Positions 17,223-26,080 are shown, counted from the stretch's first letter. The stretch: 64,000 bases of DNA from Variovorax sp. PBS-H4 (GCF_901827205.1 NZ_LR594675.1:1178001-1242000); one strand, 5' to 3'. Program-made: numbers and translations. The notes: a model not told the origin generated them from the letters alone.

Positions 17223-18082
17223 GGGAGGCAGGCGGCAATGGCGCGTTGCGCGAGGACTGAAACGAGGTGGCGCTTGTAGTCCGCGCCGCCGTGGAGATCG
17301 TCGTGAGCTTCGAGGCTCGCAGCGTCCGCGGCAACGGCCTCTTGCAGACGCTCCCAGACGGCCGGGCTCGGCAGGTCCGGTGCCAGCCGGCTCGCGGCTT
17401 CTTCGGCCTGCGCGAGCCGCACCGGAGCGGCGGTGAGCGCGCCGGCCCACAAGCTCAGCCGCTGCGGGTTGTCGGTGGACCAGACGGCTGCCACGCCCAC
17501 TGCGGGTCGTTCGGTGTGGCCGAAGCATCGGTAGGCAGAGCGCGTGCCCGGCGACTGCGGCGCGACCTCGATGGCCACGAGCATCTCGTTGTCCTCGCGC
17601 GCGGTGGCGAACTCGCCGAGATGGAAGTCCCGCGAAGGGACTTCACGTTCGCCGTTCGGGCCGGCCAGCACGACCCAGGCGTCGAGCGCGCTCAGCATGG
17701 TGGGCGCGTCGGCATGCGGCTCTCCGAAACACAGCACGCCGCCGAGCGTGCCGGCGACGCGCACGCGGATGTTCGCCACCTGCTCGCTGAGTTCGGCGTA
17801 GCCGGGCAGGTGCTCGCGCACCAGCGGATCGTTCGCGAGCGCGTGGTGCGTGGTCAGCGCGCCGATCGAAAGCACGTCGCCTTCACGGATACGGACACCG
17901 CGCAGCGCCGGGATCTGCTTGATGTCGATGACGTGCGCATAGCGCAGCACGTGCGCCTTCAGCGCCACGAGCAGTTCGGTGCCCCCCGCGTGAAAGGTCG
18001 CGTCGTCGCCATGCTCGGCCTTGAGCGCCAGGGCCTGCGAAAGGCTGGTCGGGCGGTGGAGCGTGAAGCGTGCAGGACGCAT
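17219..18082 (-). CDS. Molybdenum hydroxylase FAD-binding subunit
   Basis: Medium subunit of 287 residues, vanillyl-alcohol-oxidase-type FAD fold. FAD contacts are expected at HAGGTELLVALKAHV (about residues 31-45) and at VAGTLGGVLCFGEPHAD. The equivalent of the latter is the TIGGNLxxxxPxSD motif of xanthine dehydrogenases, altered here at several positions. The C-terminal CO_deh_flav_C domain ends ADYKRHLVSVLAQRAI. The start at 18082 overlaps the CoxG stop as TGATG. Gene order large-CoxG-medium-small differs from the common medium-small-large order seen in the second hydroxylase of this window. Confidence 0.92.
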   Translation of the reverse strand: MRPARFTLHRPTSLSQALALKAEHGDDATFHAGGTELLVALKAHVLRYAHVIDIKQIPALRGVRIREGDVLSIGALTTHHALANDPLVREHLPGYAELSEQVANIRVRVAGTLGGVLCFGEPHADAPTMLSALDAWVVLAGPNGEREVPSRDFHLGEFATAREDNEMLVAIEVAPQSPGTRSAYRCFGHTERPAVGVAAVWSTDNPQRLSLWAGALTAAPVRLAQAEEAASRLAPDLPSPAVWERLQEAVAADAASLEAHDDLHGGADYKRHLVSVLAQRAIAACLP

Positions 18083-18882
18083 CAGTCCCCTCGCTGTCCA
18101 AGCCCCGCGGCGACGCCGAGCAGGGGGGCGGCCAACCACCACCACGGCGACTGGCCGAACGCCACCGCCCCATGCGCGACGGCAACGCCGACGGCGACGC
18201 TGATGCCCACGCGGGGCCACAGGAGCACGAGTTCGACCCGCCGGCGATCCGAACGCGCGCCGGCGGTCGGGGAGGGCGCCGGCGAGCGGATGGCCTCCAC
18301 GGCGGCCGCCGCGGGCTGCGATGGCGCAGGGCCCCCCGCCGGATGGTGTGCCGGTGCGGCCGGGCCCTGTGCGGCGGAGGCGGCAACGGGTGCCTGCTCC
18401 TGCGGCCGTGCATCGGGAAGACCGACGTCCGACAGCTGCGCACGCAGGCGCCGCTCGAACTCGGCGAAAAGCTCCTCCGATCGCTTCTTCACGATCGGAT
18501 AGCCGAGCGAGGCCAGCCGCCCGGCCACCAGCATGCTGGCCTCGACGCCGAGCTGGCAGGCGGGGCCGCCGTCGGTGCGCTGCTCGGCGAGGTCGACCTT
18601 CATGCGCACGTCGATCGTCGTGCCCGTGAACTTGTCGGCGCCTGCGGCCACGAGCACGACCTGCTGCTGCGGCACGTGAGATTCGATCTCGATGCGCGTC
18701 GGCACCTCGAGCTTGAACGGGCCGATCTTCTGCTTCATCACCGCCGAGAAGCGCCGCAGCGGCTCGACCTCGGCCACGTTCTCGCAGCCCGGGATGAGGG
18801 TGGCGACACGCTGCACGTCGAAGAAGATGGCCCACAGCTGGGCCGCGGTTGCCGGCAGGACGGCGTCGATTCGGAAGTCCAT
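18082..18882 (-). CDS. CoxG/SRPBCC-family protein with C-terminal membrane segment
   Basis: Protein of 266 residues. The N-terminal SRPBCC (CoxG) domain spans about residues 1-150 and starts MDFRIDAVLPATAAQLWAIF, with KVDLAEQRTDGGPACQ. A low-complexity Ala/Pro linker follows (about 165-215), and a hydrophobic C-terminus (about 225-262, with WPRVGISVAVGVAVAHGAV) could anchor it in the membrane. CoxG proteins accompany molybdenum hydroxylases and are thought to help maturation or membrane recruitment. It is placed between the large and FAD subunits, so it is specific to this enzyme. Confidence 0.85.
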   Translation of the reverse strand: MDFRIDAVLPATAAQLWAIFFDVQRVATLIPGCENVAEVEPLRRFSAVMKQKIGPFKLEVPTRIEIESHVPQQQVVLVAAGADKFTGTTIDVRMKVDLAEQRTDGGPACQLGVEASMLVAGRLASLGYPIVKKRSEELFAEFERRLRAQLSDVGLPDARPQEQAPVAASAAQGPAAPAHHPAGGPAPSQPAAAAVEAIRSPAPSPTAGARSDRRRVELVLLWPRVGISVAVGVAVAHGAVAFGQSPWWWLAAPLLGVAAGLGQRGD

Positions 18883-18892
18883 GGGTCTCTCG

Positions 18893-21205
18893 TCAGTGAT
18901 CGTTGTTGTCGGCCTTCGCGGCCTGCAGTGCGCGCCACACGCGTTCGGGCGTGAGCGGCAGTTCCTTGATGCGAATGCCCCAGCCCTGGAAGAGCGCATT
19001 CGCCACGGCCGGCGCCACGGGCAGGATCGCGCCCTCTCCGCCGCCGCGCGCACCGAAAGGCCCGGGCCCGTCGCCGCTCTCGATCAGCGTGGTGCCCACG
19101 TGCAGCGGGGCGTCCTCCATCGTCGGAACCTTGTAGTCGAAGAGCGTGCCATTGACGACCTGGCCGTCCTCGTAGATGTACTCCTCGGAAAGCGTGTGGC
19201 CCAGGCCCATGACCATCGCGCCCTCGTCCTGCCCTTCGGCGGCCTTGCGGTTGATCACATGCCCGAGGTCGGCGGCGCCGCCGACGCGCAGCATGCGGAT
19301 GGCCCCCGTGCCTTCGTCCAGCGCGATCTCGCAGGCGTTCGCGCCCGTCTCCCAGAACAGCGGCGCGAGCTTGAAGGCGCCGTTCTTCGTGTTCGCATTG
19401 ACACGGCCGACACCCAGGAACTCTCCCGCCGCCATGCCGTTGAAGCGGCGCAGAAGCTCGATGAACGCGATGGCGCCTTCCGGCCCCTTCACGCCCCCTT
19501 CCTCCAGCGCGTAGTCGTCCGGCGCGCCGCCGAGGACCTGGGCGGCCATGTCGCACACCTGCCGGACCACGTCCTCGCAAGCCATCTGCACCGCCAGCCC
19601 GATGATCACCGTGGAGCGGCTCGCGCCGGTGCCCCAGTCGTAGGGCGCTTGCAGCGTGTCGGGCTCCGCCGCGGCAATGACACGCAGCGGCTGGCGCAGC
19701 ACCTTTGCCGCGATGATGCGCTGCACGCCCCGGTTGCCCTGGCCGATCTCCACCGTGTTGGCCGAGATGTTGACCGAGCCGTCCGCGCGCAGGCGCACGA
19801 TGGCGCCGCCGATGGGCATGATCCCCGGGTCGCTGGCGCCGACTGCCACGCCGCGCCCGCGCCGGCCTTCGTGCGCCGGCTGCGGCAAGGTGTCGAGCGA
19901 ACCGATGGCCGCGCGCAGCGAGCGACGCATGTCCACGTCCAGGGGGCGCAGGTCGGGCTTGATCGTCTGTCCCTTGTCGGCCATGTTGAGCAGGCGGAAC
20001 TCGACCGGATCGAGTCCCAGGGCGGCGGCGATGATGTCCATCTGCGACTCCGTCGCCCACACGGCCTGGGGCCCGCCGATCGAGCGGAATGCCGCACCGG
20101 GCACGGTGTTCGTATAGACGCCCACGGCTTCGAGCGCGAGATGGGGGATGTGGTACGGCCCGATCGCGCGGATGGCCGACTTCACCGCGATCGACGGGCC
20201 GGTGTCGGCATACGCGCCGCCGTTGAGCACCGCGCGCACGGACTTGGCGACGATGCGCCCTTCGGCGCTCACCGCGGTCTTGAGCGTGATCTGCGCATCG
20301 AGCCGGCGGCAGGTGAGCATCGACTCCGAGATCGACAGGCACAGGCGCACCGGCGCTCGTGCCTTCCATGAAAGCGCGGCTGCCAGCGGATCGATCTTGA
20401 CCGACGCCTTGCCGCCGAAGCCGCCGCCGACATAGGGCGAATGCACCCGCACGCAGGCGAGGGGCACGCCCAGGATCTCCGAGCAGACCCGCTGCACCGC
20501 GGTGGGCGTCTGGCCGCCGCTCCAGATCTCCAGCGTGTTGGGCTTCCAGTGCGCGACGCAGACATGCGGCTCCATCGCGAAGTGGAAGACCATCGGGAAT
20601 GTGAAGGTGTCCTCGAACACGCGCACATCGCCGGCGAAGACCGCATCGACGTCGCCGCTCGCGTAGCGCCATTGCTGGAACTGGTTCGTTCCCTGCACCG
20701 GCGCGCATTCGCCGCGAAAGTAGTAGTCCTTGAGGACGTCCATGTCTTCGTGGACCAGGGGCGCGCCTTCGGCCAGCGCCTCGGCCGCCGTGGTGACGTA
20801 GGGCAGCGGCTCGTAGTCGACGACGATCGCATCGAGCGCCTCTTCGGCCGTGGCTTCGTCGACGGCCGCGATGGCTGCCACGGGGTCGCCCACATAGCGC
20901 ACCTTGTCTTGCGCTATCACGGGGCGGTCGCGCAGCGAAAGGCCCCAGCGCGTCTGGGTGCCGGGCAGGTTCTTCAAATCTTCGCCGGTGAGGACGGCAA
21001 CCACGCCCGGCATCGCCAGGGCCGCGCTCGCATCGACCCGCCGGATGCGCGCGTGGGGCACCGTGCTCCGCAGGATCTTGCCGTGCAGCATGCCCGGGAC
21101 TTCCACGTCGCTTGCGTAGGTCGCCGTCCCTGTGACCTTCTGCAGGTAGTCGGCCCGCGGCTCCTCATGGAGCGGCAGCGGTGGCGGGTGCATGGAGGAA
21201 TGCAT
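18893..21205 (-). CDS. Molybdenum hydroxylase large subunit (probable nicotinate hydroxylase)
   Basis: Large molybdopterin subunit, 770 residues. The N-terminal a/b hammerhead is KVTGTATYASDVEVPGMLHG. The molybdenum-binding part contains VGGGFGGKASVKIDP, the AAFRSIGGPQAVWATE segment, and the catalytic glutamate near residue 724 in FGARGGGEG. The AYRCSFR loop of true CO dehydrogenase is absent, so this is a hydroxylase. Nicotinate is the inferred substrate because the rest of the nic pathway is encoded here. Start at 21205, with an alternative ATG four codons later. It lies 20 bp downstream of the Bug receptor gene. Confidence 0.88.
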   Translation of the reverse strand: MHSSMHPPPLPLHEEPRADYLQKVTGTATYASDVEVPGMLHGKILRSTVPHARIRRVDASAALAMPGVVAVLTGEDLKNLPGTQTRWGLSLRDRPVIAQDKVRYVGDPVAAIAAVDEATAEEALDAIVVDYEPLPYVTTAAEALAEGAPLVHEDMDVLKDYYFRGECAPVQGTNQFQQWRYASGDVDAVFAGDVRVFEDTFTFPMVFHFAMEPHVCVAHWKPNTLEIWSGGQTPTAVQRVCSEILGVPLACVRVHSPYVGGGFGGKASVKIDPLAAALSWKARAPVRLCLSISESMLTCRRLDAQITLKTAVSAEGRIVAKSVRAVLNGGAYADTGPSIAVKSAIRAIGPYHIPHLALEAVGVYTNTVPGAAFRSIGGPQAVWATESQMDIIAAALGLDPVEFRLLNMADKGQTIKPDLRPLDVDMRRSLRAAIGSLDTLPQPAHEGRRGRGVAVGASDPGIMPIGGAIVRLRADGSVNISANTVEIGQGNRGVQRIIAAKVLRQPLRVIAAAEPDTLQAPYDWGTGASRSTVIIGLAVQMACEDVVRQVCDMAAQVLGGAPDDYALEEGGVKGPEGAIAFIELLRRFNGMAAGEFLGVGRVNANTKNGAFKLAPLFWETGANACEIALDEGTGAIRMLRVGGAADLGHVINRKAAEGQDEGAMVMGLGHTLSEEYIYEDGQVVNGTLFDYKVPTMEDAPLHVGTTLIESGDGPGPFGARGGGEGAILPVAPAVANALFQGWGIRIKELPLTPERVWRALQAAKADNNDH

Positions 21206-21224
21206 GTGAGCCGGGCCCGCGGGC

Positions 21225-22190
21225 TCAGTCCTCGAGCGTGATCTTCGAGCGTGCGATCACGTCGCGCCACATCGCGGATTCGGCCGCCTGGCGCTTGACA
21301 ACCTCTGCGGGTGTGCTCGACGTCGGCTCGACGCCCACCGCGCCCAGGCTGGCCTTGACCTCCGCCGAGGTCATGGTCTTCGCGACCTGCGGGACGAGCT
21401 TGTCCATCACGCTCCTGGGCGTGCCGGCGGGGGCATACAGCGCGAACCAGGTCACCGCCTCGAAGCCGGGCAGCGCCGTCTCCGACAGCGTGGGCACCTG
21501 CGGCAGGGCGATCGAGCGCTTCGCGGTCGTGACCGCCAGGGCCTTGAGCTTGCCGGACTTGATGTGGGTGAGGACGGCTGGCCCCTGCTCGATCGCCATG
21601 ACCGTGCGGCCAGCGATCAGGTCCACCACCATCGGGCTGCTGCCCTTGTACTGCACGGGGAACACGTCGACGCCCGCACGCTGCTTGAACAGTTCCATGA
21701 ACACGTGCTGCGAGGTGCCCTTGCCCGCGGAGGCGTAGCCGAATTTTCCGGGGTTGGCCTTCAGGTAGGCGATCAATTCCTGGATGGTGTTGACCGGCAG
21801 TGTTTCCGGAACGACCACATAGGAGGGATTGAAGCCAAGCATCGAGACCGGCTCGATGCGCTGGTAGACCTCCTTCATGCGACCGCTCAGCAGCGGCAGC
21901 ACGGAGAACATCGACGAAGCGCCGATGAGCAGCGTGTGCCCATCGGCAGGCTGGCGTGACGCGTACTCGGCGCCAATGACCCCGGAAGCTCCCGCCCGGT
22001 TTTCGACCACGGCCGCCTGACCCAGTTCGGCGAGGCCGTTCGCGACGGCCCTCGCGTACAGATCAGTGGCGCCGCCTGGCGGATAGGGCGCGACGATGGT
22101 GATCGTCTTGCTGGGGAAGGTCTGTGCCTGTACGGCAGCCACCAGACCGATGGCGCATAGGGCGGTCAACCACTTTTTCCACGGGCGCAT
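21225..22190 (-). CDS. Bug-family (TTT) solute-binding receptor, first gene of hydroxylase operon
   Basis: Periplasmic receptor of 321 residues: signal peptide MRPWKKWLTALCAIGLVAAV, then FPSKTITIVAPYPPGGATDL and ENRAGASGVIGAEYASRQPADG. The ATG at 22190 has a good AAGGAG site 10 bp upstream; the longer in-frame reading (to 22307) runs through the operators and is rejected. It heads the operon encoding the hydroxylase, NicC-like and NicF-like enzymes, so nicotinate or a related pyridine carboxylate is its likely ligand. No TctAB genes are present. Confidence 0.9.
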   Translation of the reverse strand: MRPWKKWLTALCAIGLVAAVQAQTFPSKTITIVAPYPPGGATDLYARAVANGLAELGQAAVVENRAGASGVIGAEYASRQPADGHTLLIGASSMFSVLPLLSGRMKEVYQRIEPVSMLGFNPSYVVVPETLPVNTIQELIAYLKANPGKFGYASAGKGTSQHVFMELFKQRAGVDVFPVQYKGSSPMVVDLIAGRTVMAIEQGPAVLTHIKSGKLKALAVTTAKRSIALPQVPTLSETALPGFEAVTWFALYAPAGTPRSVMDKLVPQVAKTMTSAEVKASLGAVGVEPTSSTPAEVVKRQAAESAMWRDVIARSKITLED

Positions 22191-22258
22191 GGGCTCGACT
22201 CCTTGAAGAAAGATGAAGCGAAATCTCTTGGCGGCGCGCTCGATGGGAAAGAACGTCA

Positions 22259-22294
22259 TTCCGTGCAAGAGAACGACATTCTGTGCAGCGGCAC
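22259..22294. promoter_or_regulatory. Tandem IclR operator candidates (sites A and B)
   Basis: Two related sites lie 20 bp apart between the divergent Bug and iclR genes: TTCCGTGCAAGAGAAC (22259-22274) and TTCTGTGCAGCGGCAC (22279-22294), each preceded by GAACG(T/A)CA. They match in 11 of 16 positions. A third copy occurs in the nicD promoter at 25074. Site B falls between GACATT (22275-22280) and TACAAT (22297-22302), a plausible -35/-10 pair for iclR, which suggests autoregulation. Confidence 0.5.
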
Positions 22295-22335
22295 GATACA
22301 ATGTCAAGCAGCTTTTTTCCTAGGTTGGACCATTC

Positions 22336-23112
22336 ATGCCGCTGGAGTCCGAAACAGAACACAAATCTGGCGAGAAGGTCGACAAAGGCGGCGGCGTGGC
22401 CGCCGTCGAACGCGCGTTTGCCATCCTCAATGCGTTCCGCGCAAGCGACACGTCGCTCACGCTCAACGAGATCGCGCTGCGCACGGGCATGTACAAGAGC
22501 ACCATCCTGCGGCTCATCGCCACGCTGGTGCAGGAGCACTGCATCGTGAGGCTGGACGACGGCAGTTACCAGCTCGGCTCCATGCTGCTGCATTGGGGCG
22601 GCCTCTTCCAGGCGTCGCTGCGTCTGGACGACCATGTGCCGCCGATCCTGCGGCGCCTCGTGCAGGAGACCGAGGAGGGTGCGTCCTTCTTCACGCGGGA
22701 GGGCAACCTGCGCGTATGCCTCTTCCGCGTCGACTCGCCCCGCTCGATCCGCGATCACATCCGTACGGGCGACCTGCTGCCGCTGGACCGCGGTGCCGCG
22801 GGCCGGGTGCTTGCAAGCTTCGACCGAACGATCAACCCGCCGGACAGCTTTCCGGAAGATCCCTGCATCGTGACCGTCGGCGAACGCGAGCCCGACATCG
22901 CCGCGATCGCGGCGCCGGTGTTCGGACCGCGCGACACCCTGCGCGGCGCGCTGGCGATCTCAGGACCCGCAGGGCGCTTTTCAGGCGACCTGGTTCCTGG
23001 CCTGGCACAAGCCGTGCTCAAGGCCGCGGCCGATCTGACCCGGCGCCTGGGCGGGGACTCTTCGCGGTTGGAGCGCGCAGACCGGGGCGGCGTGCCGCCG
23101 GCCGCAGGCTGA
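22336..23112 (+). CDS. IclR-family transcriptional regulator of the nic cluster
   Basis: IclR regulator of 258 residues. Helix-turn-helix region: AAVERAFAILNAF, LNEIALRTGMYKSTILRLIATL (about residues 48-70). Sensor domain from about residue 95, with SFFTREGNLRVCLFRVDSPRSI and RGALAISGPAGRF. It diverges from the hydroxylase operon and converges on nicX, and related operator-like sequences lie in both nic promoters. Characterised nicotinate regulators (NicR, BpsR) are MarR-type, so an IclR regulator here is a different solution. Whether it represses or activates cannot be read from sequence. Confidence 0.88.
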   Translation: MPLESETEHKSGEKVDKGGGVAAVERAFAILNAFRASDTSLTLNEIALRTGMYKSTILRLIATLVQEHCIVRLDDGSYQLGSMLLHWGGLFQASLRLDDHVPPILRRLVQETEEGASFFTREGNLRVCLFRVDSPRSIRDHIRTGDLLPLDRGAAGRVLASFDRTINPPDSFPEDPCIVTVGEREPDIAAIAAPVFGPRDTLRGALAISGPAGRFSGDLVPGLAQAVLKAAADLTRRLGGDSSRLERADRGGVPPAAG

Positions 23113-23119
23113 ATCCGTC

Positions 23120-24163
23120 TCAGGAGGAGGTCGGCACCCGCATCTCGGGGTGGATCACGTCGCCTTCGTGCAGGATCTGCATGTCGTCGAGCCAGAGGCT
23201 GCAGCGGCGCATCGGCAGGTCGAGATGGCAGGCGGTGTCGTTGGTGCCGCCGAGTTCGAGATTGGGGCCGAGCGAGAACAGCACGTTGCCGTAGAACGAG
23301 AGGGCGTTCATGACGTGCTCGGCGGGCAGTTGACGCGTGACGGAGAACTGGTACCAGCGCGCCTTCTCGTTGAGTCCCCAGCCGATGTGCGAGATCGCAT
23401 AGGCCCGCGGGTCGTCGAAGCTGTCGATGTAGCTCTTGATGAGTTGCGCATCGAGGCCGTCGCCCGAGATGTCGACCACCATGCCCTTTTCCACACGCAA
23501 CGTCACGGGTGTCTGCACGTACTGCCTGAACGCGCAAAGGATGTCCCCGGGCTGCAGCACCACGACGCCGTCGACCCCGCCGTCATCGCCCTGCGTGAAC
23601 GAGAAGCCCGATGGGAAATGATCCCAGCGGCCCGGCTCGCAGGTGTAGCCGTACTCCGAAATCACCGGGTACTGGCCGAGCCGGTAGACGATGTTGGTGC
23701 CCGCCGCGGAGGTGAAGCGCAGCTGGCGAGCCTTCTCGAGCAGGCCCTTGGCGTATTCCACCCGCCGGCGCAGGTCTTCCGTCGGGAACATCTGCTTGAG
23801 CACGTGGAAGGGCTCCATGACGCGCAGGATGCGCACGCCGGCCGCCTGGATCTCGGCCTGTTCGCGGGAAAAGAGCAGGCCCACCATGTCGATCACCATG
23901 CTCGCGGACTTGAGCGTGTGCATGGCCAGTTCGTTGCCCACGAGCGGATGGCGGCCCTGCACACCCACGGCATTGCGTTGGCCGCGCCGCACGTTGAGGT
24001 TGAAGGTGGTCGCTCCGAGCTGTTGCGCAGCGGCCATGAAGGCATGCGCGTTCTCCGCCCACTCGTCGTCCGCCGTGAGCACGACAACCGTCTCCCCCGG
24101 CTTCACGCCGCACATGGTGAGTTCGCGCGTGAAAAGATCCAAGATTTCCGCATCGAGTTTCAT
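23120..24163 (-). CDS. nicX: 2,5-dihydroxypyridine 5,6-dioxygenase
   Basis: Iron-dependent ring-opening dioxygenase of 347 residues, related in fold to M29-type aminopeptidases rather than to cupin or extradiol enzymes. It converts 2,5-dihydroxypyridine to N-formylmaleamate. His259 (AISHIGWGLN), His313 and Asp315 (TACHLDLP) agree in spacing with the iron ligands known for Pseudomonas putida NicX. The N-terminal region EETVVVLTADDEWAENAHAF-like pattern and RHPLVGNELAMHTLKSASMV are typical. Its ATG overlaps the nicD stop (ATGA), and it converges on iclR with a gap of 7 bp. Confidence 0.88.
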   Translation of the reverse strand: MKLDAEILDLFTRELTMCGVKPGETVVVLTADDEWAENAHAFMAAAQQLGATTFNLNVRRGQRNAVGVQGRHPLVGNELAMHTLKSASMVIDMVGLLFSREQAEIQAAGVRILRVMEPFHVLKQMFPTEDLRRRVEYAKGLLEKARQLRFTSAAGTNIVYRLGQYPVISEYGYTCEPGRWDHFPSGFSFTQGDDGGVDGVVVLQPGDILCAFRQYVQTPVTLRVEKGMVVDISGDGLDAQLIKSYIDSFDDPRAYAISHIGWGLNEKARWYQFSVTRQLPAEHVMNALSFYGNVLFSLGPNLELGGTNDTACHLDLPMRRCSLWLDDMQILHEGDVIHPEMRVPTSS

Positions 24164-25023
24164 GAAGCGTGCCTTTCGGTTTCCGAGTCCTGATTTCCCA
24201 ACATCGCGCCCAGCGCGCGGCTGAACGTCGCAAAGTCTTCCGCCTGCATCTGGTGGCCGACGCCGGCCAGCCGGACGGCCCGCAAGCCAGTGCGCACACG
24301 GCGCATCTCCTCGATGTCTGCATCCGACATCACGCCGCCGGTGCCTGCTGCGACCAGCGACACGGGCACCGTTGTACGCGCCAGGTCCTCGAACAGGTCC
24401 TGGGCGTGGAAGTCGTCATAAGCGGCGTGCACGGCGCGTTCGTCGCACGTCGGCAGCCACTCGAAGCGCAATCGCTGCAGTTCGCCAGGCCAGGGGCCGG
24501 CCCCGCCGGCCTGCGCCGCGGGGACGCCGTCGGCGCGCTGCGCGGATCGCAGCAGCTCCAGAGTGCGGGACTTGGGTATGGGGTAGGGCCTGCGTCCCGG
24601 TCCGCTCGTGGGGGGATCGATGAGGATGAGCGACTCGAAGAGTTCCGGCGCACCGGCAGCGGCGCGCACGGCGATGCGCGCGCCCATGGAGTGCCCCACG
24701 ACAGCCAGAGGGCCGAGGCTCAGGGTGCGAACGAACGCCACGAGGTCGGCTGCGCAGGTATCGAAGCCGTAGTCGAGGTGGGCGCCGGACTCCGACAGGC
24801 CCCGGCCACGCACATCCAGCACGAAGCAGTCGTGGGTGGCGCAGAGCCACTCCCCCACATGGCGCCAGAGGATGGCAGGACTCACGATGCCCGGCACGAT
24901 CAGCACGCGAGGGCCAGTGCCTGCGAAGTGCAGGTAGTGCTGGCGGATGCCGTTGGCCCGGATGTGGGCGCCCGAAGCAAGGGTCAAGAGTTTTCCCCAA
25001 GGTGCGTGACGTGCCGCAGCCAC
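24160..25023 (-). CDS. nicD: N-formylmaleamate deformylase (alpha/beta hydrolase)
   Basis: Alpha/beta hydrolase of 287 residues. The nucleophile is Ser112 in GHSMGAR, the oxyanion region VPGIVSPAILW, and the histidine lies in GVGHQM near residue 270. ANGIRQHYL, VLDVRGRGLSESG and LDYGFDTCAAD closely follow NicD of the nicotinate pathway as I recall it. The reaction releases formate from N-formylmaleamate to give maleamate, the NicF substrate. The annotated start is GTG 25023; a TTG at 24987 with an upstream GGGGA is an alternative that fits the length of known NicD better. nicD and nicX form one operon. Confidence 0.88.
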   Translation of the reverse strand: MAAARHAPWGKLLTLASGAHIRANGIRQHYLHFAGTGPRVLIVPGIVSPAILWRHVGEWLCATHDCFVLDVRGRGLSESGAHLDYGFDTCAADLVAFVRTLSLGPLAVVGHSMGARIAVRAAAGAPELFESLILIDPPTSGPGRRPYPIPKSRTLELLRSAQRADGVPAAQAGGAGPWPGELQRLRFEWLPTCDERAVHAAYDDFHAQDLFEDLARTTVPVSLVAAGTGGVMSDADIEEMRRVRTGLRAVRLAGVGHQMQAEDFATFSRALGAMLGNQDSETERHAS

Positions 25024-25073
25024 TGCCTTGCCGGTTCGACCTCTTCGGCCAGCAGAAGTGCATCTTGCGGTTT

Positions 25074-25089
25074 GTTCTATTGTACGAAA
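25074..25089 (-). promoter_or_regulatory. IclR operator candidate (site C) overlapping nicD -10
   Basis: On the minus strand this reads TTTCGTACAATAGAAC, matching site A (22259) in 13 of 16 positions. It contains TACAAT (25079-25084 on the minus strand), a good -10 hexamer for nicD, 51 bp or more upstream of the start. A regulator bound here would block RNA polymerase, consistent with repression by the local IclR protein. Confidence 0.5.
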
Positions 25090-25239
25090 TCACATTCTAT
25101 TTTTGGAAACGACGGCAGTCAATCTAAGTGACCGCTGTGCCAAGGTTAGGGCGACCACCAACCCCTTTCAGATCGGCTCGACCTTGCACCAGGCGGTGCT
25201 GAAGCGATTGCGGACCGTGCACTCGCCTACCATTGCCGC

Positions 25240-25836
25240 ATGGACGCACGCGAGATCGCTCCCGCCGCCGAGCGCAACAAGCAGCCCATCCTCGAGGTGC
25301 TCGCACGCGTATTGCCGCCGCGCGGCCTCGTGCTTGAGATCGGCAGCGGCACCGGGCAGCACGTGGCGCACTTTGCCAAGGCTTTGCCTGCCCTCACTTT
25401 CCAGCCCAGCGAAATGGACGTCGAACGCCATGCTTCCATCGTGGCGTGGGCGGCGGCAGGCAACCTGTCCAACGTAAAACCGCCGCTCGCCATCGATGTC
25501 ATGAAGCGCCCCTGGCCGGTATCCGCGGCCGACGCGGTCGTGTGCATCAACGTGATCCACATCTCGCCGTGGGAAGCCACGCTCGCGTTGATGGCGGGCG
25601 CCGACAGGATCCTGCCTGCCGGAGGCTTGCTTGTCACCTACGGCCCGTACATGCGCGACGGCGCCCATACATCGCAGAGCAATGAAGCGTTCGACGCGAG
25701 CTTGCGCGCGAGGAATCCGCGCTGGGGTGTGCGCGACCTCGACAGGGTGGCGGAAGTCGCAGGCGATCAAGGCTTTGCACTGGAAGAGGCGGTCGCGATG
25801 CCGGCAAACAACTTCACGCTGGTCTGGCGGAAATAA
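25240..25836 (+). CDS. DUF938 SAM-dependent methyltransferase-like protein
   Basis: Protein of 198 residues with a Rossmann methyltransferase fold. The SAM motif is LEIGSGTGQHVAHFA (about residues 32-46), motif II-like region PSEMDVE, and VVCINVIHISPWEAT around strand 4. AAERNKQPILEVL is the typical DUF938 N-terminus and NFTLVWRK the typical end. The function is not established for the family. It lies alone between the nic promoter and the itaconate-type operon, so it is probably a conserved housekeeping-like gene and not part of either pathway. Confidence 0.85.
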   Translation: MDAREIAPAAERNKQPILEVLARVLPPRGLVLEIGSGTGQHVAHFAKALPALTFQPSEMDVERHASIVAWAAAGNLSNVKPPLAIDVMKRPWPVSAADAVVCINVIHISPWEATLALMAGADRILPAGGLLVTYGPYMRDGAHTSQSNEAFDASLRARNPRWGVRDLDRVAEVAGDQGFALEEAVAMPANNFTLVWRK

Positions 25837-25981
25837 AAACGGTACCTCGGGCGCCCGAAGCCGGGCTCCTTGAACTCCGACCCGCCCCATCGGAGCAGTG
25901 AAAAGTGGGCAGCGCGCCGGCCGCACGGCGCTTCGCTCCTGTCCAGCTTCTCACGAGGATCAGTCCTGCTGATGCTCTGAA

Positions 25982-26010
25982 TGCATCAATACGACCAAAC
26001 ATTGCAATTC
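25982..26010. promoter_or_regulatory. LysR-type box upstream of the hydratase operon
   Basis: TGCATCAAT (25982-25990) and TGCAATTC (26003-26010) are separated by 12 bp, about 70 bp upstream of the hydratase ATG. The same two half-sites with the same spacing occur at 32806-32834 next to the lysR gene. This suggests a common LysR binding site. Confidence 0.5.
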
Positions 26011-26080
26011 TCCTAACGAAGCGTGCGCCGCACACTTGCTCCCAGAACGGCTGCCGCCTGCAGCCAGCAAGGAGACAGCA

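Noticed and set aside
18893..21205. Aerobic CO dehydrogenase, suggested by the neighbouring CoxG gene
   Set aside because: The AYRCSFR active-site loop of CoxL is missing and the context is pyridine degradation.
25847..25858. Perfect 12-bp palindrome TCGGGCGCCCGA after the DUF938 gene
   Set aside because: It has no loop and no T-run, and GC-only palindromes are expected by chance here; not strong enough for a terminator or site.
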